A program made the position numbers and the translations under genes. Source: a bacterium (lineage in GTDB: Bacteria > SZUA-79 > Acidulodesulfobacterales > Acidulodesulfobacteraceae). Taken from it: a DNA stretch of 64,000 bases. Under the pieces are notes generated by a model that did not search any database, was not told the origin of the DNA, and saw only the letters and a program-made list of their open reading frames with translations. The stretch lies in the NCBI GenBank assembly GCA_021800805.1, contig JAJYYR010000001.1:434001-498000 (forward strand), given 5' to 3'. Shown in pieces: positions 29,328 through 36,845 of this stretch (position 1 is its first letter; every line of letters starts with the position of its first letter).

Positions 29328-29528
29328 TTATGCAAACCTTTTAATTACCTCTTGGTGCAAAACCCTTTTAGAAGAGGATTTAAGGCGTTTTTTTAACTTT
29401 TCCTTAAAATTGTCTTTTAATTCCAAGCCGGAATCGGGATCGCCTACAATTTCGATTAATTTCTGTTCTATAAGCTGGTTTAAATCCTCAACCGTCATAT
29501 TGCCAATTTTATTAGTATTATTCAACAT
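29328..29528 (-). CDS. Small antitoxin-like protein, orphan
   Basis: A 66-residue charged protein. Its pattern, a short N-terminal helix (MTVEDLNQLIEQKLIEIV), then GDPDSGLELKDNF, then a basic C-terminal helix, is one I associate with small conserved proteins encoded upstream of RelE-, ParE- or PIN-type toxins. No such toxin follows; the next gene, 38 bases downstream, is the hicB-like antitoxin. A good ribosome binding site (AAGGAG) precedes the ATG. The antitoxin role is inference from shape and context only. Confidence 0.5.
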   Translation of the reverse strand: MLNNTNKIGNMTVEDLNQLIEQKLIEIVGDPDSGLELKDNFKEKLKKRLKSSSKRVLHQEVIKRFA

Positions 29529-29956
29529 AAAATATCTCCTTCACATAAAAAATTTATTATCTGTCCTATTACATATTCTGCTTTAATAAAATTATAGCAT
29601 ATTAATTTATAAATTTAGAGGTATTTTATTAGTAAATTTAGAAGCATTTAACCGAAAAGCCTTAATAAACAAGGACTTTTCTATTTCTAATTCAAAAGTA
29701 TTTTATTTGCATAATCATAAAACGTTTTTATTAAATTTATGAAATATTTGAAACTATTGGATTGCAATAATATTTTTGCTTTCAATTAAATTAATTTATT
29801 ATAAGACCGAAATGGTTAAAAAGTCTATGGAAAAGAAAGAGCAAGATATTTCGAAAGGGCTGAAAGAAATTGAAAAAATTTTAGGGCAAAAAGATAAACT
29901 ATACGAATATGTTAGCATTTATTCATCTAACCATGAGTTAGGGAATAAATTTTTCA
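29529..29956. other. A/T-rich region without a supported gene
   Basis: Very A/T-rich spacer between the minus-strand antitoxin-like genes and the plus-strand HicBA-like pair. It holds an imperfect direct repeat of TAAATTTAGARG at 29610-29621 and 29633-29644 and a weak hairpin near 29655-29682. A possible 82-codon frame at 29776-30024 crosses it but has no ribosome binding site and contains the promoter of the next operon, so I do not call it a gene. Confidence 0.5.
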
Positions 29957-29985
29957 TTGACATATATTTGCGGTATAATTATAAT
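29957..29985 (+). promoter_or_regulatory. Consensus promoter of the HicB/HicA-like operon
   Basis: TTGACA at 29957-29962 and TATAAT at 29980-29985 are exactly 17 bases apart, a perfect sigma-70 consensus. TTGAC at 29957 is mirrored by GTCAA at 29990-29994, so the promoter is flanked by a loose inverted repeat that could be an autoregulatory operator. The start of the next gene is 53 bases downstream. Confidence 0.7.
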
Positions 29986-30038
29986 AAAAGTCAAAATATT
30001 TTATATTTTCTTAAAAAAAAATAAAGGAGAGACTAAAA

Positions 30039-30584
30039 ATGGGAGAGTATCCTCTTATTTTTACATTCAACGAGGCCATCGTCGTAAAAAACGTTGAATC
30101 GAATATGGGATATTTTTTATTCGTTAGCGGACGCGGCAAAACGTTAATGACGACGGAAGAAACCGGCGGCTACTGGATAAACGGCGTACAACCTGGCGGT
30201 ATGTCCGAGGGCGGCAAGACCGTCAAAGAGGCGTTATGCAATTTTAAGACGGCGTTTCACAACATATTATTGGATATAGCAGGCTATTCCGCTAACGATA
30301 AAGATTTCAAAAAAGAAGTATCCCATTTTGTAGGCGACATAGATAAAAACGAACTAAAATCGTGGGAAGAGGCGAGAAAGATACTAAGGGCGGGAAAGAT
30401 CAAGATAAACAAAGATATATCTCTTTTAAGGAAGGAAACGGAAGAAATAAAAACCTATATAAGCATATCCCTTATAGCTAAAGCCGAAGGTATGGTAACG
30501 ATACCTGCAATTCCCAAGAAACTGGAATCGGCTGTCTGCGAAGATAACCATGTTCTGCAAAACGGATTTTTAGCGGCGGCCTAA
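30039..30584 (+). CDS. HicB-like antitoxin with extended C-terminal region
   Basis: A 181-residue protein. Residues 1-85 resemble a HicB fold: beta strands around GYFLFVSGRGKTLMT and the signature helix GGKTVKEALCNFKTAFHNIL. The region after residue 90 is a charged helical segment (KSWEEARKILRAGKIKINKD) of unknown function; it could be the DNA-binding or toxin-binding part. AAAGGAGAG precedes the ATG and a consensus promoter lies upstream. A small HicA-like gene follows after 13 bases, which supports an antitoxin-toxin pair. It is remote from the standard family, so the call is mixed sequence and context evidence. Confidence 0.6.
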   Translation: MGEYPLIFTFNEAIVVKNVESNMGYFLFVSGRGKTLMTTEETGGYWINGVQPGGMSEGGKTVKEALCNFKTAFHNILLDIAGYSANDKDFKKEVSHFVGDIDKNELKSWEEARKILRAGKIKINKDISLLRKETEEIKTYISISLIAKAEGMVTIPAIPKKLESAVCEDNHVLQNGFLAAA

Positions 30585-30597
30585 AGGATATAAGCCG

Positions 30598-30849
30598 ATG
30601 CCGTCTAAGGGAACCGTGCGACTTAAAGAAATTTTTAAAATGTTGGACGAGTGCGCTCGCGGACACGAGAAAAGACCGGCAGACCATTACTGGCATATAA
30701 AATATAACGGCAAGCACTATCATAACTTTCCTAAAGGAGAACATGGGTCAAAGAATCCTACAATCCAAATCGGGCATATTAAAAAACTTATTAAATATTT
30801 TAATATAGAAGACTGTGCGAGAAAATTCTTTCCTGCACTCCAATTATAA
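30598..30849 (+). CDS. HicA-like toxin (dsRBD-fold mRNA interferase)
   Basis: An 83-residue basic protein. HYWHIKYNGKHYHNFPKG followed by EHGSKNPTIQIGHIKKLIKY matches the strand-strand-strand-helix order of HicA, including a histidine before the first strands and the final helix after a basic loop. HicA toxins cleave mRNA when freed from HicB. A leading helix (RLKEIFKMLDEC) takes the place of HicA helix 1. It follows the HicB-like gene by 13 bases and precedes a poly-C tract. No ribosome binding site beyond GGATATAAG is visible, so coupling to the upstream gene is likely. Confidence 0.55.
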   Translation: MPSKGTVRLKEIFKMLDECARGHEKRPADHYWHIKYNGKHYHNFPKGEHGSKNPTIQIGHIKKLIKYFNIEDCARKFFPALQL

Positions 30850-30888
30850 CCCCTGCCCCCTATTTACCTCTACTTAATTCGCTTTTTA

Positions 30889-30897
30889 CCCCCCCCC
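30889..30897. repeat. Run of nine C bases followed by six T
   Basis: A homopolymeric tract in the spacer between the HicA-like gene and the next toxin-antitoxin pair. Such tracts can change length by slippage. Here it lies outside any reading frame, about 37 bases upstream of the next -10 box. Confidence 0.5.
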
Positions 30898-30930
30898 TTT
30901 TTTCTATACATTTCCTCCTATACCTTTTTA

Positions 30931-30939
30931 TGCTATAAT
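30931..30939 (+). promoter_or_regulatory. Extended -10 promoter, likely giving a leaderless transcript
   Basis: TGCTATAAT at 30931-30939 is an ideal extended -10 box, and only eight bases separate it from the ATG at 30948. Transcription usually starts about seven bases after the hexamer, so the mRNA would begin at or within a base or two of the start codon. No ribosome binding site is present, consistent with leaderless initiation. Confidence 0.55.
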
Positions 30940-30947
30940 TAATTATC

Positions 30948-31304
30948 ATGAAAAAGACTATAACTATAATAGATAAGAAAAATTTAAATAGCGAAGTTTT
31001 ATACAGATTAAAGGATTTACCTATTAAAAAGGGAATATTTTGGTACTGTGATATCGATAAATCCTATTTTCCATTATCTAAGATACTATCTCAGGTTCTT
31101 GAGAGCGGCGATATGGGTAGTATTATAAAATTAGCATCTTCTTATAACATTAATGAACTTAATGCTGCGTATAAAAAAATAAAACAGGATTTTTATAAAA
31201 AAAATGAAATAGGTTATATTGCCCTGACTGAATTATTAGAAATGATTATTGACGTAAAGAAAGAAAAAGAAGCAGAATCAAAAACCGAAATAAATCCAGA
31301 GTAA
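30948..31304 (+). CDS. DUF6922-like protein, probable antitoxin of the AbiEii-like toxin
   Basis: A 118-residue protein whose middle (KGIFWYCDIDKSYFPLSKIL, then SQVLESGDMGSIIKLASSY) fits the pattern of the DUF6922 family: FW-x-x-D, then an R/QVLE-x-GD segment. Genes of this family regularly precede AbiEii-type nucleotidyltransferases, and that is what follows here six bases later. I infer that it is the antitoxin or regulator of the pair. The C-terminus is Lys/Glu-rich. Transcription appears to start right at the ATG. Confidence 0.6.
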   Translation: MKKTITIIDKKNLNSEVLYRLKDLPIKKGIFWYCDIDKSYFPLSKILSQVLESGDMGSIIKLASSYNINELNAAYKKIKQDFYKKNEIGYIALTELLEMIIDVKKEKEAESKTEINPE

Positions 31305-31310
31305 AAGAAG

Positions 31311-31991
31311 ATGCAATCTTTAGTTTGGCCTGAAGGCACGGAAAGGGTTCTGGATTCGCTATCGAAAGAACCGTTAATTAAGGATTACGTATTCGTCGGA
31401 GGAAGTGCTCTCTCTTATTATTTAAACCATAGATTATCGGAAGATATAGATTTATTTAATACTTCGCCTGTATTAGAAAATGAAAGCGTTAATAATATAG
31501 TAAATAATATGGCAAAAAAAGGTTACTATATCGAAGATATAGGAGTTCCTTTTAGCGAAACTCACAGGAAATTTCTTATTTTAGGAATTAAAGTAGAGTT
31601 TGTAGCAACGGGGAGAGATTTTTTAAAGGGCGAGAATATAAATTTAAGAAATAATTTAAAAATTGCAGATCTTGATACCGTTGCCGGTATGAAAGCATTT
31701 ACCGTAACGCAGAGAAAAGAAATAAGGGACTATTATGATAATTATATATTGACGGATAAATTAGGACTGAATAATTTAATTAAAAAGGCTAAAAATATTT
31801 ATGCAGGGCAATTCAACGAAAAAGCCTATTTATCCACCCTTATTACAGGCGATAAAATTTTTAAAGATGATTATATAGAGGAACGGCTTTGTCCTGCGGT
31901 AAAAATTTCAAACGAAGAGATGTGTTCATTTTTTAAAATAAAAGTAAGAGAATACTTAAAAAATTCTATGGAGTTTAAATATGGAAAGTAA
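31311..31991 (+). CDS. AbiEii/AbiGii-family nucleotidyltransferase toxin
   Basis: A 226-residue protein with the nucleotidyltransferase signature FVGGSALSYYLNHRLSEDID: GGS, then two aspartates in SEDIDLF. In the AbiE phage-defence systems and related toxin-antitoxin pairs, such enzymes transfer nucleotides to target RNA and stop growth. Later motifs KFLILGIKVEF and IADLDTVAGMKAFTV also fit the family. It forms an operon with the DUF6922-like gene. Its last 11 bases overlap one possible start of gatB (31981), so gatB expression may be partly coupled to this pair. Confidence 0.75.
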   Translation: MQSLVWPEGTERVLDSLSKEPLIKDYVFVGGSALSYYLNHRLSEDIDLFNTSPVLENESVNNIVNNMAKKGYYIEDIGVPFSETHRKFLILGIKVEFVATGRDFLKGENINLRNNLKIADLDTVAGMKAFTVTQRKEIRDYYDNYILTDKLGLNNLIKKAKNIYAGQFNEKAYLSTLITGDKIFKDDYIEERLCPAVKISNEEMCSFFKIKVREYLKNSMEFKYGK

Positions 31992-32040
31992 TATTACGGC
32001 AGATATCAATAAAACTGACAAAACTGACGGAGGCGACCAT

Positions 32041-33537
32041 ATGTCGTACGGCACTGCCGCAGGCTCGCCGGGCGTTAGAGCGGAAGATTTCGAGGCGGTC
32101 ATCGGACTGGAAGTCCACTCGCAGCTTTTAACGAAGACGAAAATGTTCTGTTCGTGCGCCAACGTTTTCGGTTTAGAGCCTAATTCCGCCGTCTGTCCGG
32201 TATGCCTTGCTCTTCCGGGAGCTCTGCCCGTAATTAACTTCGAAGGAGTAAAACTTGCGGTAAAAGCGGCGTTAGCGTTAAACATTAACGTAAACAAGAA
32301 AAGCCTGTTTGCGCGTAAAAACTATTTTTATCCCGACCTTCCCAAAGGCTATCAAATATCGCAATATTTAGACCCCGTTTCTTCCAACGGATATTTGGCT
32401 GTCAAAACGGACGACGGCAAAGAAAAAAAGATAAGAATAAACAGGCTGCATATCGAAGAAGACGCAGGGAAATTAATTCATATCGGAAACAGTTCTTACG
32501 TCGATTTAAACAGGGCGGGAACGCCCCTCGTGGAAATAGTTTCCGAGCCGGATATAAGCTCCGCCTCCGAAGCCGTTGCATATTTGAAAGCATTGAGGGA
32601 AATTCTCGTTTATCTCGGAGTTTCCGACGGCAATATGGAAGAGGGCAGTTTCAGGTGCGACGCAAACGTTTCGGTCCGGCGGAAAGGCGATTTAAAACTT
32701 GGAACGAGAGCCGAAGTTAAAAACGTAAATTCGTTTAAATTTGTCGAAAAAGCTATAGAATACGAAATAGAAAGGCAGATAGACGTTGTTTTAAGCGGTG
32801 GAAGCGTAATTCAGGAAACAAGGCTCTACGACTCCAAAGAAAATGTAACGAGGTCTATGAGGAGCAAAGAAGAAGCCCACGACTACCGCTATTTTGAAGA
32901 ACCGGATCTGCCGCCTTTGATTTTATCCGAAGAATTTATAAACGAAATTAAAAATTCCATTATCGAACTGCCGGAAACAAAAAGGCGCAGATATGTTTCG
33001 GAATATAAACTTACGGAATACGATGCCGAAGTATTGACGCAGGATAAAGATATAGCGGTGTATTTCGAGGATTTGATAGAAGCAAATAAGGTGAACGGCG
33101 GCAGGCTCGAAATTAAAAAATTGGCAAACTGGGTTATAAATGAACTTCTTTCGGAATTAAAAGCAAGAGAAGGCGAGGGTAGGGGCTTGATTAAAGCCGA
33201 AGATTTTTTAGAGCTTATATCCGCCGTCGAATCCGGAACCGTCAACAGAAATACCGGCAAAACGATACTATCCGATATGCTTTCTTCAGGCAAAAAAGCC
33301 TCCGAAATAATAAAAGATAAAAACCTCGCTCAGGTTTCGGACGATAAAGGCATAGAAGACGTAATAAAACAGGTGCTGGACGAAAACCCGAAAGAACTAT
33401 CGGACATTTTAGCCGGCAAAGACAAACTCTTCGGCTTTTTCGTCGGCGAAGCTATGAAAAAAACAAAAGGCAGAGCTAATCCTAAAAAAGTAAACGAGAT
33501 ATTGAAAAAACTGATAGAAGAAAAAAAGGTCGTGTGA
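32041..33537 (+). CDS. gatB: Aspartyl/glutamyl-tRNA amidotransferase subunit B
   Basis: tRNA-binding and phosphorylating subunit of GatCAB. The start of the conserved core, FEAVIGLEVHSQLLTKTKMF, is near residue 17; Cys residues for zinc follow (CSCANVFG, CPVCLALPG), and the C-terminal YqeY-like domain ends with GRANPKKVNEILKKLI. I prefer the ATG at 32041 because GGAGG lies at 32029-32033. An upstream in-frame ATG at 31981, also with a GGAG seven bases before it, would add 20 residues and overlap the toxin gene. It is separated from gatCA by the toxin-antitoxin island. mtnA follows. Confidence 0.95.
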   Translation: MSYGTAAGSPGVRAEDFEAVIGLEVHSQLLTKTKMFCSCANVFGLEPNSAVCPVCLALPGALPVINFEGVKLAVKAALALNINVNKKSLFARKNYFYPDLPKGYQISQYLDPVSSNGYLAVKTDDGKEKKIRINRLHIEEDAGKLIHIGNSSYVDLNRAGTPLVEIVSEPDISSASEAVAYLKALREILVYLGVSDGNMEEGSFRCDANVSVRRKGDLKLGTRAEVKNVNSFKFVEKAIEYEIERQIDVVLSGGSVIQETRLYDSKENVTRSMRSKEEAHDYRYFEEPDLPPLILSEEFINEIKNSIIELPETKRRRYVSEYKLTEYDAEVLTQDKDIAVYFEDLIEANKVNGGRLEIKKLANWVINELLSELKAREGEGRGLIKAEDFLELISAVESGTVNRNTGKTILSDMLSSGKKASEIIKDKNLAQVSDDKGIEDVIKQVLDENPKELSDILAGKDKLFGFFVGEAMKKTKGRANPKKVNEILKKLIEEKKVV

Positions 33538-33584
33538 AACCGGGTAAAATTATTTTATTTGATAATTAAAATTTGGAGGTAAAA

Positions 33585-34679
33585 GTGGCTTTTCATACTT
33601 TAAGGTTGAGGGAAGACGACGTAGTAGAAATGATAGACCAGAGGAAACTGCCGCTCGAGATAACGTATGTCGAATTAAAAACATATAAAGACGTTTACGC
33701 CGCCATAAAAGATATGATAGTCAGAGGCGCGCCGGCGATAGGCGTTTCCGCCGCTTTTGGGTTGTATCTCGGAGCTAAATCGCTTCTTGAAAATCCAGAT
33801 GTAAATAATTACGAAACTTTTAAAAAGAAATTTCTCGAAATAGCGGACTTTATGTTTTCAGCTAGACCTACTGCCGTTAATCTTGGTTGGGCTATAGACA
33901 GAATTAAAAAGCTCGTTAAAAATGAGGGAGAAAGCGAAAGCGGTACCGATTTGCACAATATAAACGGTATAAAACGCTTGAAGGAAATCGTGAGTCTCAT
34001 AAGAGCCGAATCTTTAAAAATATACGGGGAAGACATAGAAATAAACAAAAATATGGGTCATTACGGAGCCGCGCTTTTGAAAGACGGTTTTAACGTTCTT
34101 ACCCACTGCAACGCCGGGGCGCTTGCCACCGCCGGTTACGGCACTGCGCTCGGCGTCATACGGGCGGCGGTTTCCGAAAATAAAAAAATATCCGTAATAT
34201 CCGACGAAACAAGACCGTTTCTTCAAGGGGCAAGGCTTACGACTTGGGAGCTTATGGAAGACGGCATTCCCGTTACGCTCATCGCGGATAATTCCGCCGG
34301 ACTTTTGATGCGGCGTGGGAAAATTAACGCCGTAATCGTCGGCGCGGACAGAATAGCGTCCAACGGCGACGTCGCAAATAAAATAGGCACGTATCAGGTT
34401 GCCGTTCTTGCCAAGGAAAATAATATTCCGTTTTATGTAGCCGCTCCTCTTTCCACTATCGATTTGAGTATCAAAACGGGAGACGAAATCCCTATAGAAG
34501 AGCGCGATATAAACGAGGTTGTTTCCGTATCCGGCAAAAGAATAGCTCCCGAAAACGTCAAAGCTCTGAATTATGCTTTCGACGTAACCCCAAATAAATA
34601 CGTTTCCGCTATAATAACCGAAAAAGGAATCCTTTATCCGGATTATAAAAAATCTATTGCGGAGGCTTTCGGCAAATGA
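33585..34679 (+). CDS. mtnA: Methylthioribose-1-phosphate isomerase
   Basis: Converts 5-methylthioribose-1-phosphate to methylthioribulose-1-phosphate in methionine salvage; related to eIF2B subunits. The catalytic cysteine is C175 in THCNAGALATAGYG and the catalytic aspartate D255 in VGADRIASNGD; MIVRGAPAIGVSAAFG is the family's substrate loop. The GTG at 33585 is chosen because GGAGGT at 33575-33580 is ideally placed; a TTG at 33573 lies within that site. 364 residues. No other methionine-salvage genes are near, so other related isomerases (ribose-1,5-bisphosphate type) are possible but fit less well. Confidence 0.92.
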   Translation: MAFHTLRLREDDVVEMIDQRKLPLEITYVELKTYKDVYAAIKDMIVRGAPAIGVSAAFGLYLGAKSLLENPDVNNYETFKKKFLEIADFMFSARPTAVNLGWAIDRIKKLVKNEGESESGTDLHNINGIKRLKEIVSLIRAESLKIYGEDIEINKNMGHYGAALLKDGFNVLTHCNAGALATAGYGTALGVIRAAVSENKKISVISDETRPFLQGARLTTWELMEDGIPVTLIADNSAGLLMRRGKINAVIVGADRIASNGDVANKIGTYQVAVLAKENNIPFYVAAPLSTIDLSIKTGDEIPIEERDINEVVSVSGKRIAPENVKALNYAFDVTPNKYVSAIITEKGILYPDYKKSIAEAFGK

Positions 34680-34787
34680 TAATATAATAAAGCAGATATG
34701 ACAATATATGAGTATAAATATGATAATATATAATGTATTAAGATAAAAAATAAATTAAATTTTTAAATTTTAAAAGTGAGAAAAATC

Positions 34788-35750
34788 ATGAAAGGCAAAA
34801 AAACAGCCGGCAAGAAATGCGCAGGTCCGTTTGAAGGTTCTAAAGTTTGGATCGACGGTAATATCGTCGATTATAAAGACGCAAGTATTCCGATAAACAG
34901 CCATTCTTTGCATTACGGTCTCGGCGCATTCGAAGGAATCAGATGTTATGAAACTAAAAAAGGCGGCTCCGCTATATTCAGACTCGACGAACATATAGAC
35001 AGACTTTATAGTTCATGCCATATTCTTCAAATTCCTATTCCCTACGATAAAAAAGAAATTAAAGATGCGATAATTAACGTAGTTAAAATAAATAAGTTTA
35101 AGGAATGTTATATAAGACCTATCGTTTTTCTGGGCGACGGAGGCGGACTCGGTATTTTTTTAAAAAGTTACGACACAAAAGTAGCGGTAACCGCTTGGTA
35201 CTGGGGAGCATATCTCGGCGAGGAAGCTCTTAAAAACGGCATCAGGGCTAAGGTATCTTCTTACGCGAGGTTTCATGTTAATACTTTTATGGGTATGTCC
35301 AAATCTACCGGTCAGTATATAAATTCTATTTTGGCAAAGAAAGAAGCCGTTAATGCCGGTTACGACGAGGCGGTAATGCTCGATACTCTGGGATTCGTAT
35401 GCGAGGCGAGCGGCGAAAATATTTTCGTCTATTCGGACGGCTATATTAAAACTCCGCCCCTTTCTTCCGTTCTTCCGGGAATTACCAGAAAAAGCGTAAT
35501 AGAGGTTATAGAAAAAGAGATGGGTTTAAAAATTAAAGAAGAAAGGATTACCCGCGACCAGCTTTATATCGCCGACGAAGTTTTTTTAACCGGTACAGCA
35601 GCGGAAGTTACGCCGGTAAGGGAGATAGACGACAGGAAAATAGGCATAGGGAAGGCTGACAAAGTAGCCCTCGAATTACAGAAAACATTTTTTAATATAG
35701 TAAAGGGCGCAAATAAAAAATACGAAAAATGGTTGACATTCGTCCGTTAA
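34788..35750 (+). CDS. ilvE: Branched-chain amino acid aminotransferase
   Basis: PLP enzyme of fold type IV that carries out the last step of leucine, isoleucine and valine synthesis. Signs are SLHYGLGAFEGIRCYET near the N-terminus, YIRPIVFLGDG, the region MGMSKSTGQYINSILAKKEA, the cofactor phosphate loops around LPGITRKSVIEV, and FLTGTAAEVTPVREID near the C-terminus. The ATG at 34788 gives 320 residues; an in-frame GTG at 34776 is possible but GTGAG then serves better as the ribosome binding site. It stands alone, apart from other ilv or leu genes. Confidence 0.92.
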   Translation: MKGKKTAGKKCAGPFEGSKVWIDGNIVDYKDASIPINSHSLHYGLGAFEGIRCYETKKGGSAIFRLDEHIDRLYSSCHILQIPIPYDKKEIKDAIINVVKINKFKECYIRPIVFLGDGGGLGIFLKSYDTKVAVTAWYWGAYLGEEALKNGIRAKVSSYARFHVNTFMGMSKSTGQYINSILAKKEAVNAGYDEAVMLDTLGFVCEASGENIFVYSDGYIKTPPLSSVLPGITRKSVIEVIEKEMGLKIKEERITRDQLYIADEVFLTGTAAEVTPVREIDDRKIGIGKADKVALELQKTFFNIVKGANKKYEKWLTFVR

Positions 35751-35766
35751 AAATGGGGAAAATATT

Positions 35767-36699
35767 TTGAAAATACTTATAACAGGCGGGGCGGGATTTA
35801 TCGGAAGCCATGTTGCGGACGAACTTATCGCGAAAGGAAACGGCGTCGTAATAATAGATAATCTTTCGACGGGGTTTGAGTACAATATTAATCCGAAAGC
35901 AAAATTTATAAAAGCCGATATTACGGATTTTAAAAAAATAGAAAATATATTTGCCTCCGAATCCCCCGAAATAGTTTATCATTTTGCCGCTCAAATCGAT
36001 GTTAGAAAATCGGTTTCCGACCCGTTGTTCGATGCCGAAACAAACATAATGGGAACGTTAAATTTAATTAAACTTTCTAACGATTTTAAAATTAAAAAAT
36101 TTATTTTTTCATCGACGGGCGGCGCTATTTACGGAGATACCGATATGAGGCCCACCCCCGAAAATCATCCCGAATGGCCGTTATCTCCTTACGGAATAGC
36201 AAAACTTACTATCGATAAATTTTTAAATTACTATTACGAAATATTCGGACTTAAATACATTTCTCTCCGCTATTCCAACGTTTACGGTCCGAGGCAGAAT
36301 CCATACGGAGAGGCGGGCGTCGTTGCAATATTTCTTAACAAAATGCTTAAAAACGAACAGCCGGTTGTTAACGGCGACGGCAATCAAACACGGGATTACG
36401 TTTATGTCAAAGACGTCGTGAAAGCGAATATTTTAGCCCTGAAAAACATTGATAAAGCCGGAATTTACAATGTCGGAACTTCCGTAGAAATAAGCGTGAA
36501 CGATTTATTTAAAGAAATTAATAAAAATTTCGATAATAAATATAGAGAGGTTCACGGTCCCGCTAAACTTGGCGAGCAGAAAACAAGCTGTTTAAGTTAT
36601 GAAAAAATCAAAAAAGAGCTTGGTTTTGTACCCGAAACGGCATTTAGCGAAGGAATTAAAAAAACTTATGAATGGTTCCTACTCAATAACCGGAGGTGA
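35767..36699 (+). CDS. NAD-dependent sugar-nucleotide epimerase (GalE-like)
   Basis: Short-chain dehydrogenase/reductase of the extended type, probably a UDP-glucose or UDP-GlcNAc 4-epimerase. The NAD loop is GGAGFIGSH at residues 7-15, the catalytic pair is in SPYGIAKL (Tyr and Lys), and the substrate region ISLRYSNVYGPRQNPYGEAG is typical of the family. The start is TTG with GGGG upstream. Its stop TGA lies inside a GGAGGTGA that serves as ribosome binding site for the next, tiny frame. Substrate specificity cannot be told; nearby glycan genes favour an envelope role. Confidence 0.88.
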   Translation: MKILITGGAGFIGSHVADELIAKGNGVVIIDNLSTGFEYNINPKAKFIKADITDFKKIENIFASESPEIVYHFAAQIDVRKSVSDPLFDAETNIMGTLNLIKLSNDFKIKKFIFSSTGGAIYGDTDMRPTPENHPEWPLSPYGIAKLTIDKFLNYYYEIFGLKYISLRYSNVYGPRQNPYGEAGVVAIFLNKMLKNEQPVVNGDGNQTRDYVYVKDVVKANILALKNIDKAGIYNVGTSVEISVNDLFKEINKNFDNKYREVHGPAKLGEQKTSCLSYEKIKKELGFVPETAFSEGIKKTYEWFLLNNRR

Positions 36700-36704
36700 A
36701 GACA

Positions 36705-36761
36705 ATGGCAAACAAGCCGATTAAAAAAGAAACAAAAAAACCGTCAACAAAAAAGAAATAA
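36705..36761 (+). CDS. 18-residue Lys-rich micro-ORF
   Basis: The frame MANKPIKKETKKPSTKKK begins five bases after GGAGGTGA (36692-36699), the best ribosome binding site in this part of the window, and ends in TAA. It contains nine lysines. It follows the epimerase stop directly and precedes a long hairpin. Small basic peptides of this kind are often missed by gene finders; I know no family for it. The strong initiation site is the main evidence that it is translated. Confidence 0.45.
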   Translation: MANKPIKKETKKPSTKKK

Positions 36762-36783
36762 CGTTCAATGGATTTTTATTTTT

Positions 36784-36845
36784 CTGCCGCTGCAGTTTAA
36801 ATATAAAGGCAAGAAGCGTCTTTATATTTTAAACCGCAGCGGCAG
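36784..36845. terminator. Long imperfect hairpin, possible bidirectional terminator
   Basis: About 25 base pairs (left arm CTGCCGCTGC-A-GTTTAAA-TATAAAG, right arm its near-perfect complement with one mismatch and one bulge) around an 11-base loop. It lies between the convergent epimerase/micro-ORF and DNA glycosylase genes, and the right arm encodes the last residues of the glycosylase. It lacks a strong T run on either strand, so termination is likely but not certain. Confidence 0.55.

Noticed and set aside
29610..29650. CRISPR-like repeat
   Set aside because: Only two imperfect 12-base copies 23 bases apart, without spacers of regular size or cas genes.
29776..30024. Possible 82-codon plus-strand gene upstream of the HicBA-like pair
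   Set aside because: No ribosome binding site, extreme A/T content, no recognisable pattern, and a perfect sigma-70 promoter (29957-29985) for the next operon lies inside it.
34680..34787. Leader-peptide attenuator or riboswitch before ilvE
   Set aside because: The spacer is a run of ATATGA-like A/T-rich sequence without a stable hairpin, T run, or a short frame rich in Ile, Leu or Val.
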